From Coccinella septempunctata (taxonomy: Eukaryota; Arthropoda; Insecta; Coleoptera; Coccinellidae): DNA of 64,000 nucleotides. Under the pieces are notes generated by a model. That model worked only from the letters and a program-made list of their open reading frames with translations. It searched no databases and was not told where the DNA came from. Positions 33,981 to 48,674 of this stretch are shown piece after piece. The stretch lies in contig NC_058198.1 of assembly GCF_907165205.1 (NCBI RefSeq), forward strand, positions 3,201,001 to 3,265,000. Direction: 5' to 3'. The translations under genes were made by a program, and so were the position numbers. Position 1 is the first letter of the stretch, and each line of letters opens with the position of its first letter.

Positions 33981-36503
33981 CTTCAACTCTACGATGTCCC
34001 ATTAGGGGAGGGGGATTTTTTAGCTGGTTTCGAGGTTAACCGGACACCCTGTATTTATAGATTTAACACGCACATGGCTCGTTATTATGACCATTTTATC
34101 CATGAATTCCATAATCAAGTCGTTCAGTTCTAATAGTTAGCTGCTAGTCCAACACTGAATTGTCTTGTTCATCAACGTGGCACTATTAATCATACATACT
34201 ACCATATGAAGGTATGTATTTGCATGAATATCCCTATCGATCGTAGGCTATTTATAGTTCGACGAATGTATATATCAATCACCACAGAAATTCGAGAACA
34301 AGCAACATCAAATTGGTGGCTAGAAATTTCTCTTGATCAATTTGACTAATTTATATCCACCATTCTGTGCGGATTCAAGGGAGGATTGGCCCATTCATAC
34401 CAGTCTGCAGCACGGTGCCGGATCGATATTTTCTTGGTACAGCTAAACCGACATTCGACGGATTTTCCGAGAAAATGACAATGATATCATTCAATTATTC
34501 AAGCTCTGTTACGTTGAAGCCGTTATTGTTTCCCCGATGCGAAATAATCCAGTCATTATTATGTTGAGTGCACCCACTGAAAATCGACAGTAAAGATGAC
34601 CGCCAGCGGGTTATTACGTCCCAGATAACCCCCCAGCTTATCGGAGATTCGTCCCCTTCGAAACTAACAGATCCTCGAATATTTTCGTGATCAAACCCAC
34701 TATTCCCCAGATTTCTTCGTGCCCTCCAAAAGCTCACATGCCTATTTTCCCGTTTCCCTTTTCATTTACGCCCCTCCACCCTTATGGACGATTCAAGGGA
34801 TAAAAACCACTCGAATTACCAGTCCACTCGCCATCCCAATCAAACCAAGTTCCGAAAGATCAAACCTCGAATACAACTCCTGGTAAAGATCGAACGGTCG
34901 CCCTGTTACCTTCTGGGGTTGATTTTATCAGATGCGAACGCCCAGAAGAGATGGAAAACCGGCGGCAACCCTATTACCGTCCCCTGGAAACTATTCGTAC
35001 TCTTAGCAACGATGTGTCAGAACACTTCATGAATTTTCCATCGTTCCCCGAAATTCAATGAAATTAATGGTCGCGAAAATGAATTCGGGGTTAAATTTAA
35101 AATCCATTCGGTGCGGTGTGATTAGATTCGACGCTGAATTTACGGGGTTCGGAGGAATTGTCAAAACTATTCGTTGCTCTGGGTATCGAGTCCCGACCGT
35201 TTCTACAGCTCTCGAGTCCGAAAACATGAAACGATTTTCACGAAGATTCGAATGTATATTTTTATATGAAAAATGCATCGTTCGTTTGATCTCGAATTCG
35301 AATTCTAAAACCTCTGGACATCTGAGGAGTAACGTTTTTTAAAGATTAGTGCCCTGAATGCACAGCTAGATATTCGGGCATCGAATGAAACCATATGGAG
35401 CGTATTGAATCCCCTCTAAGAGTTGTAAAAATCTAGAAAAGGGCTCTGGTTTGCCAAAAAATGATATAACCACCATATACCAAAAGAGAGAGGACTCACG
35501 ACTAGTGCTGTATAGTGTAGTAGCACAATTTTTTTCGCAAATACAGAGTGAGTGAAAAGTAATGCACAAAATTGATATCAGGTCGAATTTAATTTCAAAT
35601 CGAGGTCCTTAACATGTATAATTTGTATAGATTGTCATGTACCCTCAAGGAGGGGCGGAACAACCTTCATATCTGGAAATAGCCGAGAAATGGACAATCA
35701 AATCGAGAATACAAACTTACAGCAAAACTGCCGGTTGAAGAAGTGAATTCAGTTAAACGTTAAAAGCATTAGATTAGACTAAATATTGATGTCAACGAGA
35801 TGATTAATTGCCGATTAAAAGAACCTTCCAGGGCGATACGAGTGGCAATTATCCTCGTCAGAGAAAGAAAACGGATAAAATGTGAGTCTCTGTTATGCCC
35901 TTGTTTTTCTTCTCTTTTCCCCTACGGCGCTCTTGTTTGGAGGGAAAATCGATAAGAATAACACTGCCAGTATTTTTGACAACAATGCAGTTATGTGAGC
36001 TCTCAAAAGATGTCAGAATTCCCTTATCTGAAATATTATTTCAGACACGGTGCCCAGAATATTAGCCGGTGCAACCACGAAACTGTGATCTTCATGAACG
36101 GTCGAGGTGCTGATTTCTCATTTTCCGTTGCACTATTCCATTTGACGGGCGATGCTTTGACAAACGCACGGCTAATAATTTCCAATTTAACCCCCATTGT
36201 GCCACGTTATCTTTCCGATTTATTCGACGAATATCACGTACGAATTCGAGGGGAAATTTTCCTGATGGGTACTCGATGTTTGGTCGACCGACGATTGCAG
36301 TACGGACATTTATGTCTTAAGATGCTAGAGACGTCTATTTTTCCTTATGATCAACCCGACGTCCAAGGAAATGTGATGGCGAAAAATTCCAAGCGAAAAC
36401 AAACAAGATTTCATTAAAAAGACGATTAAAAAATGTGGTATCTGAGTTTTCATTGGTAGGGAAAAGCTGATGGTCATCAAATAAAGCCTGAGTGGAACTC
36501 TGA
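33981..36503. other. no gene recognised; GC-richer island at about 34350-35330
   Basis: ACACCCTGTAT near 34046 looks like an isolated transposon terminus. A 140-codon plus-strand ORF (35995-36417) has no domain I recognise. The island at 34350-35330 is richer in CpG than its flanks but shows no coding exon I can support. Confidence 0.45.
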
Positions 36504-37716
36504 GATGAATTAGCTTGCAACTCCATAACTGGCCAATTTCTAACCTTCAGCTTGGTTTGCTGGAATGAATTCCTTTACCAGGACACTGTTCTCCTTATTC
36601 AGGGTACACCTGAAGAATCCCGAAAAGTTTTCCCCAAAAAACTAGTCGAATTTAAAAACAATTCAGACTGGAGATCTAATCTCAAGAAGTGTGGGTTGCA
36701 TTAGATATTTTCAGCATGAGACAGCTTTCCCAAAAGAGAAGTCATGCCTTTTTACGAGCATGTCCAACTATAAGTGCCTCAATATTTCTGAAAGTTCTTC
36801 ATCTCACCATTTCAGATGAATAAGCTTGCAACTCCATAACAGGCCAATTTCTAACCTTCAGCTTGGTTTGCTGGAATGAATTTCTTTACCAGGACACTGT
36901 TCTTCTTATTCAGGGTACACCTGAAGAATCCCGAAAAGTTTTCCCCAAAAAACTAGTCGAATTTCAAAACAATTCAGACTGGAGATCTAATCTCAAGAAG
37001 TGTGGGTTGCATTAGATATTTTCAGCTTTCCCAAAAGAGAAGTCATGACCTTTTACGAGCATGTCCAACTATAAGTGCCTCAATATTTCTGAAAGTTTTT
37101 CATCTCACCATTTCAGATGAATAAGCTTGCAACTCCATAACTGGCCAATTTCTAACCTTCAGCTTGGTTTGCTGGAATGAATTCCTTTACCAGGACACTG
37201 TTCTCCTTATTCAGGGTACACCTGAAGAATCCCAAAAAGTTTTCCCCAAAAAACTAGTCGAATTTCAAAATAATTCAGACTGGAGATCTAATCTCAAGAA
37301 GTGTGGGTTGCATTAGATATTTTCAGCATGAGACAGCTTTCCCAAAAGAGAAGTCATGACCTTTTACGAGCATGTCCAACTATAAGTGCCTCAATATTTC
37401 TAAAAGTTTTTCATCTCACCATTTCAGATGAATAAGCTTGCAACTCCATAACTGGCCAATTTCTAACCTTCAGCTTGGTTTTCTGGAATGAATTCCTTTA
37501 CCAGGACACTGTTCCCGAAAAGTCCCGAATGGTTTTCCCAAAAAACAAGTCAAATTTTAAAATAATTCAGGCTGGAGATCTAATCTCAAGATCTGTGGGT
37601 TACATTAGATATTTTCAGCATAAGACGGCTTTCCCAAAAGAGAATTCATGACCTTTAGAGGCATGTCCAACTATAAGAGCCTCAATATTTCCGAAAGTTT
37701 TTCGTCCCACCATTTC
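36504..37716. repeat. tandem repeat of about 311 bp, four copies
   Basis: Copies start with GATGAATAAGCTTGCAACTC at about 36504, 36815, 37116 and 37427. Copy 2 is 10 bp shorter because it lacks the ATGAGACAGC-type segment near its end, and copy 4 lost about 20-30 bp after CCAGGACACTGTT. Copies 1-3 are very similar and copy 4 is more diverged. The array stops at CCATTTCAG near 37716. No frame stays open across copies. Confidence 0.94.
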
Positions 37717-40700
37717 AGTGGCGAGATAAATGAGAAACTGCGAGAAAAGGGTAATCCCGACTCTTTGCAGTATCTACGCCGCGGTCCGACTGTAAAAACA
37801 CTTATCCAGTCGGTCGAACTCTCCGGCACAATGCCTCCGAATTCCGAATTTAATCGCATAAAGAATTCATCAAATATAACGGGGGAATTTATCGGAAATA
37901 ACACGGTTCCTCCCTGTTTCAATCCTCGAATAGTTCGAGCCTCGGATCCGCCGACGGTTTGCACACATTCTAATTTCTCGCCCCGCATTCACGATTCTCT
38001 CGTACCTCAAAATTTCGAATGCCCGGGAAAACCGAATCCTTATTTTAGTTTGATGTTAGTTGCCTCTCGGCATCGGGTCGAACGTTCAAGCTCAGCCGAT
38101 TGCATTACCAACTGAAAATATACCCTATACCCCTTTCTGTTACACGAGCTGGCCTCGGGTAGTTTTCCGGTAAACAATTATGAACTGAACTTGGCTTATT
38201 TCCCTATTAACTCTGCGAAAATCGATCGTTCTTTTTTCTGAACGAAGACGCCCGTTTTCTTTGAGGAACTGCACGAGCTCCTTTTCCTCCGAAATGACCT
38301 TTCAATAACAAGGTCAGAATGGAGGTTGGTGGAAATTAGCTAGAATAATTCACTAGCTTTGAACTACACAACAGGGGAAAATTAAGTCGTGAACTTGATA
38401 AAGAAACGCCCAGATAGTGGCGCAACAAAGGATGGATCATTAATTTTCGAACCTGAACTTGAATTCATGCCATAATCAACAGTTTCAACGCTCATCCCCA
38501 CATCGGGCGGTAATATTATAAACATAGAATCGATGTGTTCGAAATATGTACTATTTCAATTATGCAGGATCCCCTACCTAATCGAAACCTCGCAAATGGC
38601 GAACTGTTTACGATAGATTCATTGCGTAAATGTTTGTTTGAAAATCAATCATGTGTTTTTTTGATTTACTGCTATGAAACATTTAATTACTTAAATTCAC
38701 ACAGGAAATATTCCTCAACTTACTGGAAGGTTATATATGTCCGCAAACAACTGATGAAGTTGAAATAAATTCTTTTTCTTCAATCAAAATTGAATCATGA
38801 AAGTACTGTTATGGACCATGTAGAATTCGTTGAAATTAATCAATTTTTTGTTAAGAAAATTTTGAAAGTAATGGAAAATGCGATCGACTATCAAAATTTA
38901 ACAAACGATTGAACCGAAATTTTCGTTTTAGTATTTTGAATCAATATTGAGGATGATTAGTTGTCCAAAACTTCTCTCTTGAGGACCACCTGTTCAGAGA
39001 CAGCATCCTTGAGATGGCAACTGAAAAGCAATTTTTTTTATAAACCAGAAAACTGACATAAATGAAATTTATGTTAATATCAAGCTATCAAAAATTGATT
39101 TCAATGGTATAATATGAATGAGGGAAAAATTTCGTGTCAAACAATTTAGGGGTGGATTTTTCTACTCCTTACGATTAAAGAGGGGAACATCACCGAATTT
39201 TTTTATTGCTTTCTCTCTTCTATAAAATATCTACTCGATTTTATTTCAGTTTTCTGGTTTGTAAGAAAACAATTGCTTTTCAGGTAACATATTCAAGGGT
39301 CTGTATCTAAACAGGGGCTGCTAAAAGACAATAATTTTTTGAAGAAGCACTCAATCCTTAAATCTCTTCACAACTATTCATTTAAACCTGTCTATCGCCT
39401 GTATGAACGGTACAAGTTTCAATCAATTTTTGTATCATAAAGTGATAATTCAAAAACACTTACCCTAGACCACAGTGTCATATGTGTAGGACTCCTGAAA
39501 AAATAATATAAATGAATATGGATTATACTAACAAAGGTTACTAACAGGTTTCTTATGAGATAAAGGATGCATTTTAGGATTTTTAAATATATTAACAACT
39601 CAACTTCTCCCTCTTTTCATTCCAAAATCAAATCTGGAACTGAAGCAAAGAAAACCTTGATGTTAGAGCTGACTAGTATCAGCAAAGAATGACGAGCCAT
39701 GAATAGAACTCAGGAAATAATGAATTGATACAGAACTTGCCAAAAACAACTCCCGCCAAGTTTTTTCAGTTGCAATATTGACCAATTTGAGAGGCAAGGT
39801 TAAGGTAACTTTACAGATGAATTATCCCACATTTATACTCACGGTGAATAGGAATTATCGAGTAATATTTACAGGGATGACAGAAGATCAAAAAATGAGG
39901 GCTTTTTGTTTGATAAACTTATGTCCAAGACCGCTACATCATTTAATGATTTTCTATTGCGCCTTCGCCATTTTGCAACCACGATATGAACCTCTCTCTT
40001 CTGGTCGATAATGTTGATAGATGCAATATCGAAATTTTGTATGACGCGTTATCAGTGTGGAAGACCGTGGATTTCAACTAGGGGATATTAATCAGTCGAA
40101 TCTGAGCGAAGACGAGAACTCAATATATTAGGACGGTTTCAATCCGGAATCGAACTATTCGATAGCATAGTTCACGTCAATCCCAACAGCCGGAACCGGG
40201 AGCATCGTTCGTAATTTCAACTGTAATATTCATCGAAAGTTTCATCACACGTCGAATAGGTCGGGATTAGGAAACGCTTCGAACGCTCTAGATGTTTTCA
40301 AAGCGTACGTCAATGACGAAATTAGTCGCCTCTGGATGAATGTTTTCGATTGATAGTCCGCAGTTCTTTTCTGCCCAGAGGGTCCACACATCAATCAGCC
40401 ACTCTCTTGCATGCCACCGTCTGCTTGCAACAATTTCGTTGGGCCTTTTGAAGCAACGCATGTTGTGTCGGGAAAAAGCCTGATGTATTACTGCAACACG
40501 TGCGACACTTTTCATTTTCGAAACGGGGTTAACACGCCGTTTCGTTTTTCCCTCGACGCTTGAAAGACACAAATCTCTCCACCCACTCTATACGGGGACC
40601 TGTCGAAATACAGAGGAAATTTTTTCAAGGATGCATATTCGTTATTCAAGAAGGTAATTTTGAGTTTGTCGAGTAAGATTTGATGAAACCACGAATGAAA

Positions 40701-43700
40701 CTCAGTGAGAAGTCTTCCATATATAGAAAGAATTCACATTTTACCACATTCTTGGTTTGATGGTGTGAAGCTTCAGGAATAGCATCTCATTAAGCCTCAA
40801 TCTGCTGACATAATAGAGTGCTCTATCTACCTTGTGTGGGTAAACTCAGTTTATGTTACGTTCAGTTGTTCGATATCGGAAGTCAACAAAGCAGTAGTCA
40901 GGAATCCATTTCGACTGTTTGTCCTCAGATTAAGCCCCAAGAGATTATGTGAATGTGTCGAGGTTATTCCATGGTTCGGAAGTGGACAATATTTTCTGAC
41001 CAGTACTGTATTTCAACGATATTTGACTACCAAATACTCCAGTTCAGAATGTATCAATCATTTGAAAACGGTGTGTTTGTGTCTCTATTCAATAGTCCTG
41101 TGATCTTTATTGTACGATCATTTATTGTTCACATGATTATTTTCCCTTCTTTTCTAGCTCAATGCATTCAGATTTTCACGTTGTTTCCTATTGAATTGTC
41201 AGTGTTCTTAGGAGGGGTTCTGGATAGTTGTATCCATTGACCAGAAACCTCTTCTTTATTTTGAGCTAATATATTTGTTCACGTAGATCTTTCAATATCC
41301 TATAGCACAGGGTGGTAATATCATACCACCCTGTTTTTGAACCACCAAACAGCAAGGATAAAATCTTATTAGATCCCCTTCTGAAATGGATTGCTGCGTT
41401 CGACATGCCTACACCGTGGAGTCGTTTCATTGGTGTTGCAAACAGAAATGAGGGATCGATAACAATCAACAGCAGAGATAGATGGAATGCCCCGCTCAGT
41501 ACATCAGATACCTGCACACACATGCCATAAGTTCAAGGTGGATAAATGAATATGCCTCACTGTGTATTCGGCTGTATGGCCAAATGAGCACCGAATCAAT
41601 ATCCTTTCAGTCAGTGCGAGGCTCTGCTGAAATATGATTTCCAGAGGAGGTTAATTTATAGATCTAGTAATGGACATTGGAATTCGGAGTGCGATTGAAT
41701 TTCAGCAAATTTAGCTTCGTTGTCGGTGCCAACATTTGATTTATGTCCGCCGACTAGGAAATTTCATTGAGCATATACGCAGTGTTGTTCAATGAAAAAT
41801 TTTACAGTTTGTTTGCATATCATCGGGCATAACAAGGAAGCCATTCAGAAATCACATTTCCATATCCGATTCACCTGTCATACTGTAACAATATCGAGAG
41901 AACTACTAAAAATTGGGACTTTTATTATCAAACCTAAAATATAAAAAATAAATATCAATGACGAGTTCAAAATTCTTTCCTCTGTTGGTCGTTTTTTAAA
42001 AAGCATCCCCTCGGAAATTTTATCAAAAGCATTGATCGAATAAAAAGCCGGTATATAATTCGCGATACGCGTTTAATCAAATCAAATTTGGAGCGAAACC
42101 CATCTCGAATAACATTGAATTTATTTCGTCTGTGACACTTAATTTTTGCTCTGTCCAATTCGACATATATTCATATCCATTATTCAGTGCCTACCACAGT
42201 ATATGTCATTCGAGTTCAATGTTTCGAAGAGAGCACTTTGAATTATTTACTGATGAAAATTTCGTTATGAAATCTAAAAATATCACTGAATTTTACCTGA
42301 ATGATAGCCAATACCGATCCAATAAAATATGCCAATAGAAGAATAACGTCAGTATCAGGAGACAGATGGTATTCGCTTTCGTTTATTGAACTCCAGGTAA
42401 AAGTCAAATTTTAATTAAGAAACAATGTGAAATTTGAGGAGTTGGGCATCTTTTCAGTTAGTTCTGTTTCCTCCCCTGATAGTACAAAGAGTTGAAGAGT
42501 CATTTTGGTTTTTGAGGATGTAGATTGCCAGTTATCTCCCAATATTTCAGGACGTCTTTCTGCAACTGTCTAGTAACTCATTTGAATTGAAAATTCAGAT
42601 TAGAATTGGTTGATCCACGCTGTATGTCCGAATGGATTTGTTGGCAGTTCAGTTCGAAAGTTATCCCAGATACTCAGGAACCTTTGAAAAGAATTATCGA
42701 ATAGCCGTCATTCAAGTATTTTTCGTCATTTAATTCAACTCGGCCACGATGCTGAAACTCTATAATTCAGCGAAACGTTACGAGTTTATTGTCGCAATCG
42801 GTAAACACAAGAACTTCCCGCTATTTACTCCGAACTTTATGAACTGCATGTTATAGGCGTGTATTTGCTCAAGCCGAACTCAATTTTGAGCTATGTTTTT
42901 GCTGAATGACACTCATACGGGTCTTTTGATAAACGTTAAAACCGAGTATGCATTTTTTTGATTTTTCATATCCTGCACACTAGAATTCGGGAGGACTTCT
43001 CATTTCGAAACGCTTATCTCCTAGATTGTGAACATTCTGATTCGTATAATGAGGAAATTACATGAATAGACTGCTTGCTTTCAAAGACCACGTTTCATTC
43101 TATTTGCATTTCTGAATTAAATGGTACATCGTTCAATTTAGACGAATGGTAGGTAATAGTTGCAACGCTGTGATGATAGACAAATGTCAATATTTATTTG
43201 AACCGATGAACTTTATGAATTCGATTCATATTTTCCACTGTGTCCCAGTAAATTTATTTAATAACGACTGGCAATTTTTTTTTCATTTAGCAACTCGAGA
43301 ATTTCACTAAAAATTCAATTATTACCTATTTCGTTTCGTTGTTTTCCTCAGAAACGAGTTCAATTTGAATGAAAATCTGCAATACTTCATTATTATAATG
43401 ATTTGAAACAGAATGGAATACAATTTGTTAATTTTCTAGACATATCATGTCAAAGAAAATCATGTTTTTCATACCTGGACCAAAGTGGCACACATGAAAG
43501 AAATGTGTGACTTTTTTTCTCCACATATTTCGTTCTGTCTCTATCGTTTTAAGGCTATGAAGAAACTTGTTAGGCACTCCGATTATCGAGTTCTTTCTTC
43601 ACCATAACTGAATTTTCAGAAATCCAAATATCTTGGTTGCATTTATTGAAATAGCTAGTGGGAAGATTCGAGGAGCTATAATGTGCATGAAAATCTACAT

Positions 43701-46700
43701 ATTGATATAACTGATTTCGTCAGTTTTTGCATAAATCAAAATCTATTTACCCATTCGTCCGATGTGAATTTATCATAGAGCCTGAAATAATAATATGCCG
43801 GAATATGCATTAATTATTATTATTATTTCATTTTGCAGTGTGTACAATTGGGGGTGGCTCAGAATTCTAGAGCTCGGGACTCCACCGGTTATTTCTGTAA
43901 TGATTCGCACAGTCAAGTTGGGGAACTCTCTCAATGTTCTAAAACTGGTTAATTTCCGTCTGTACTCGATAATAATTAGGTCTCGTTATGAACGTTGTAC
44001 GATGAAAAAACTACAATTACGCGAAATGACTAGAGTGGCAATTTCATCACGAGATATGAAGTGGATGATGGGGAATGTCCAATTATTTCCTAATAGAATT
44101 CATCATTCATGACGTTGCCCACAGAGCAGTGTATTCGTTCCTGAAATTTTTTCAGATTTTTAAGGAAACAACTGTTATTTATCAGGCGATTATACGAGAA
44201 CAGCAGCCCTGTCAGAGTTTCAGAACTGGTTAAAAAATAGAAGGGCAAGTCCACGTCTTCTGGATCCCATAGGTACAATTTCCATTCTTCAGTATTCAAT
44301 TTTGTACTCCCAAAATTAGTATATTGTCGCAGTATCTAAGCTCCTCGAAATTACTGCAAATGGACCCCTAGTTTTCGACAGCAATCTCTACCCAGCCATC
44401 AAATACTTCAGCCAGAACCCCTTTGGGAAGCCATATGCACAGAGCTGAATTTTTCATGTAACTCTATTAGCTATGTACCCGGTAAACTCAATTGTACCTT
44501 AAATAAATCATAGTAGCAGTCCAACAATAATCACCCCCTTGCCGTATATGAGTCAGCTCAGCTGAAGGACAAAAAACAAACACCTAGGATTAATTAGTTC
44601 GTTTAAATTATATTCCGAGTTAACATGTTCGTTAAAGTAAATGATAAAGACACCCACTTGCCCTCAGATATTATTTCATAAAAAATATGCCGAGAAAACT
44701 GATGTCGAAGAGAAGTGGGGTAGATATTTTTCAAGAAGAAATGGCGAATAGGTATATTTTTCACCCTTGATCAACATAATATGAATGATGTGTTTGTCTT
44801 CCTCGTGGCGTATTTAATTCGTTGGGCCTTTCAACGCTCATAATAATTTGAAGTATTTTGTTCCATACTAGTTTGTGTAACGTCATAGTTGGAGCAGGGT
44901 TCTCCATTAAGTATTCGTGAAACTTTGGACCTAAACGTCAGAAGGAGATTGTTTTTCTCCCTATGAGAATGCAGATATTGATTATAAAGCGGCGAGTACA
45001 AAGTTAGCTCTGCAACCCTCTCAAACAGCTCGAATACCCTGGAGACCCTAGGAATGAAGCTAACAAGGGTGCACTACACTGGATCGTCCACGGGCAAGGT
45101 TACCAAGGTAATGAGGTGACTGACAAAATTAGCATCGGATAATTTACAAAATATAATTGTGTCCAACCAGAATTCTCCGGTTACAATTGCTCTAATTCGG
45201 AAAGCTTTCGGCACACGGTACTTCAATATCATACGAAGGATTTTTCAATACCTACGTGAGACAGTGAAAAAGGCTAAAAATTTTATGGAATTTTAATATT
45301 CTTGTGGAATATTTCTGCTATTGCTGCCATATTTCAACCCATTTTCACGCCTTTCAAGGTAATTTTCATTATTAAACTCATTTACGTCATTTTTTTGGCT
45401 TTACTATCAGATTACATGCGATTACATAATTTCTATTGATGACTTTGGAAGTAACTTTTTCTATTGATGACTTCTACCTTCAAAATCACCCTGTACATGA
45501 TCCCCGAATTGGGACAGCCCGGGTCGAAACAGTTCGCGCAATATTCACAATATAAACACAATTCCCTTTTGAGCGAGCAAATTGACGGAATGTTATAAAA
45601 ACGCGGCGAAAGATCAATAACGGTTTCAGAATAGGACGATTCGGTATAAAAATGACCCATCTCCGCAGATAGTGACAGAATAAACTGGTGGCAGAAATAA
45701 AAGGGAACTCGAAATTATTATCGATTACCCGAAGGGGGAAAAATTTAAATGGGTAGACATTTTTCACGAACCCGACGTTTCGAAGACGTATCTTCATCAC
45801 CCAGGGCTTTTATTGGCCCTGTGAGCGCCGCCTCTACTGTATTTTATGCGAGATAAACGATTCGATCCATATTTTGATCAGAAACAATTACACTCTGTTC
45901 TACGCTCGCTCTATCGAATTAGGGGTGAGAACTTTTTGTATATTCATATGTTGAGTGGAAAAGCACCTTAAAATTTTTAGAATAATGGATGTGGTAAAAT
46001 CCTATCCTATAATGAAATGAATTTCAGCAATACCGAGGCCAAAATCTCTTTTCCGATCTGGCTCCTGGGTTTAGAGCGTCACAAATAACAGATATGTGTA
46101 TACGGCAATAAGTTCCCGATTCTATTCAAAATTTCCCGGAATTGATCGGTTGAAACAACAATGAATTCGCACGTTGGCCGCTGAATTATTAGGCATTAAA
46201 CGCCCAAATTCATCCTCCACTTATTCAAAGCGCGCGGGGACCAAATAGAAAACGAAAAGACGATGGCATTTGATTTGTGGGTATTGTTGGATTATTCGCC
46301 AACAAAACAAATTCCCGGCAAACATTCGGACCTTCGTTCACTTCAAAGCTTACCGCATTTTGGAAAATAAACTTCTGTGCGGAATATGTCGCAGTATATT
46401 CGCAATAAATTACCCTGAAATTGACGCGTTGGGGTTGGAAATTCCCATTGTCGGACGATTTTCAATTTACTTGACGTATGACATTCGAAACTGCATCCTT
46501 CCTCGTTGTAATGAAGTTTCCGAAATACACTCGCGATAATATTTCATATTTTATGTCGGAATAGAAATTTGAAATCGCTCTGGAGCTCTGAAATCTGTAT
46601 GCCAATCGTCAATCTGTGAAGCAGGCTGATGGAGTCAATTTTTTTTTCATTTGTTAAGCACTGAACCAAAATGGAAATCTCTATTTTATGTTTAGTGGGT

Positions 46701-48674
46701 TAGGATGCAAATATACCATAGATATAACTCATCGATTAGTGTTAGCTAGAAAAGTAAGAAAAAAAGAACAATAGATTGCAATATTACATTTATGTAATTC
46801 CTTCGTAGTGAAAAAATTCTCAAAAACGAAAACCTTTAATGATGCCACGTGAAAACAGGTTTTTTTAAATAGTGAATATGTGCTATTTATATAAGGTAAA
46901 GCTTGGTAATCCAATCCACACGATTCGTATGCAGGAAATAATAATAAAGCACGAAATGAACAGACGGTATTGTAGTTAAATCCTACATTTATATAACCGT
47001 ATTTCGAATGATAGGCATCCAAATTTTCAAGGATTAAGGGGGGTTGTCATGGACTGGAATAAAAAAAAACCATAAAATAGCTCTATGCAAAGCTAACAAC
47101 GAAAATGTTTCATTCTATTCGGCTCGTGGTTATTCAGTTATTATTCCATGACTTATATGCAGTTATATCGATTTTCCTGTCGCTCGCTTCTGTTTGAACT
47201 GCCAAATAAATATAACGAATTTCTATTTTCGCGCGTTCTCTACTCTCGATAATGTTGTTCTTCAGATGAGAAGTTCTATTCTCTACTCCACTCAGGCTTG
47301 GGAGGAGCGAAGTTGAGAACTTAAATTAGCTGGAAGTTAGAGTGGCCACAGTTTTTTTCGGAAGTTTCCCGCCTTGTTGATTCGCGAATAATCCGCAGAA
47401 TGTCGCGAGCCACATCCCACAACACAGGGTGTTTTCAAAGAGAGTCTTTTTCGATAGAACTCCCGTCTTTTAATCATATTTTTACGTATGTTTCCAATAG
47501 GTACTCGACAAGTTGTGAGATAAACCAAAAACTTCAGAAATGCACGCAAAATTGGAACAGGGTTCGATTGATTCCAGTTTCCACGTTTTTCTAGTGGTAG
47601 TGGAGATAAAAGAACCGTTTGATTTGACCTGTTTTGTCGTTGAAAGAAAGGGAAAGATCAGACACACACAACGTCCCACATTGACCGGGCGTTGCAAAAT
47701 GGCGAATGCTCCCGGCGAAATGGGATTTCGGGATGTAATACTGAACTGGCCGTGTTTAATTCAAGAGGAGTCAGAATGCGAAGAAACGTGATCCCACACC
47801 CCGAATTTCGATGTGAATAAAAGAATGCTGAAGTTGAATAAACTAAAACGAAGTATCCGCGGCCATGCTAGCCGGTTTCCTTTCTCACATAATTTGCGGA
47901 TAACGATCAGACTTGGAAAAGCATGAGGACGAATATTCCAGATGGAATATCGTAAATCCGCCCCGTTTTACGCCAGGGGTAGGGGGGAATTCGTCGATTT
48001 TCATAACGTCTGACTTTGCCCGATTCCTTATTTATGGAAATACGAACCATCAATCAAAATTCTCCCCGATTCCGATTATATCCGTTAACTCGATGTGGTG
48101 GAAGTTTTTGTCCGGTCCTCTTCAGCGACACGACAAACTTGCTTGTTTATAAAACCATGAACGGAACGTGAGGAGGGGTTAGATAAAGGATTGCCGAAGT
48201 TTGTTTGATAATTGTGTCCCCCTCAGCTTGTGTGTCCATAAATTCGGTAGGGAGATTTTCATTAGCAAAACCTAGCCGAAGATCGATGCAGTTAAAACCC
48301 AGCGGAGTGTGTGTAACATTTGGTGGCTTCGTTCGGGAATTTGGCCTTTGCGCGCCCCTATTTTCGTAGGTTCGGTCCCTCAATAATCGCTAGAGTCGAC
48401 CTTAAACGCTTATTCATCCTTCACAATACCGAAGTCCTGCAAAACTGTTATGATAATGATCAATGCCGCTGTTGTCACTTCGGAGCCAGGGAATTATCAA
48501 CCATAAATGGCTGTTTGAAACTCCCCCGAATACAACTATTCAATCCCTCTCCCCGGGAAAAGTACAGGGAAAATTCGAGAATGCGCAGTGTCCTATCCTT
48601 AATTCTCATTTTGAACACTGGGGTGGGGTGAGTTCAGAATATTGAATGAAACCTCCTCACCAAACTGACAAATA
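37717..48674. other. eleven kilobases without a recognisable gene
   Basis: AT-rich DNA alternates with GC-richer, CpG-containing islands (about 37720-38300, 40010-40600, 47200-48600). Unrecognised ORFs of 60-155 codons occur, the longest at 37648-38115. TACAGGGTGTTTTC-like and CACCCTGTA ends near 47426 and 45488 look like single transposon termini. The hairpin at 41307-41334 is listed separately. Confidence 0.45.
41307..41334. repeat. perfect 11-bp hairpin, 6-nt loop
   Basis: ACAGGGTGGTA (41307-41317) and TACCACCCTGT (41324-41334) are exact inverted copies around ATATCA. The arms resemble CAGGGTG-type transposon ends brought together, as in a collapsed MITE. Confidence 0.7.

Noticed and set aside
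35995..36417. 140-codon plus-strand ORF as a gene
   Set aside because: No recognisable domain, no promoter or splice context, and it lies in a GC-richer island where long chance ORFs are expected.
37648..38115. 155-codon plus-strand ORF as a gene
   Set aside because: It begins inside the degraded last copy of the 311-bp repeat, is mirrored by a 105-codon antisense ORF, and resembles no family.
41307..41340. Hairpin followed by a T run as an intrinsic terminator
   Set aside because: Intrinsic terminators are bacterial; the context is eukaryotic and no gene ends there.
45755..45800. ACGTTTCGAAGACGTATCTTC segment as the tail of a Penelope-like retroelement
   Set aside because: The phrase is reminiscent of such tails, but no reverse-transcriptase or GIY-YIG sequence is present nearby, so I cannot support it.
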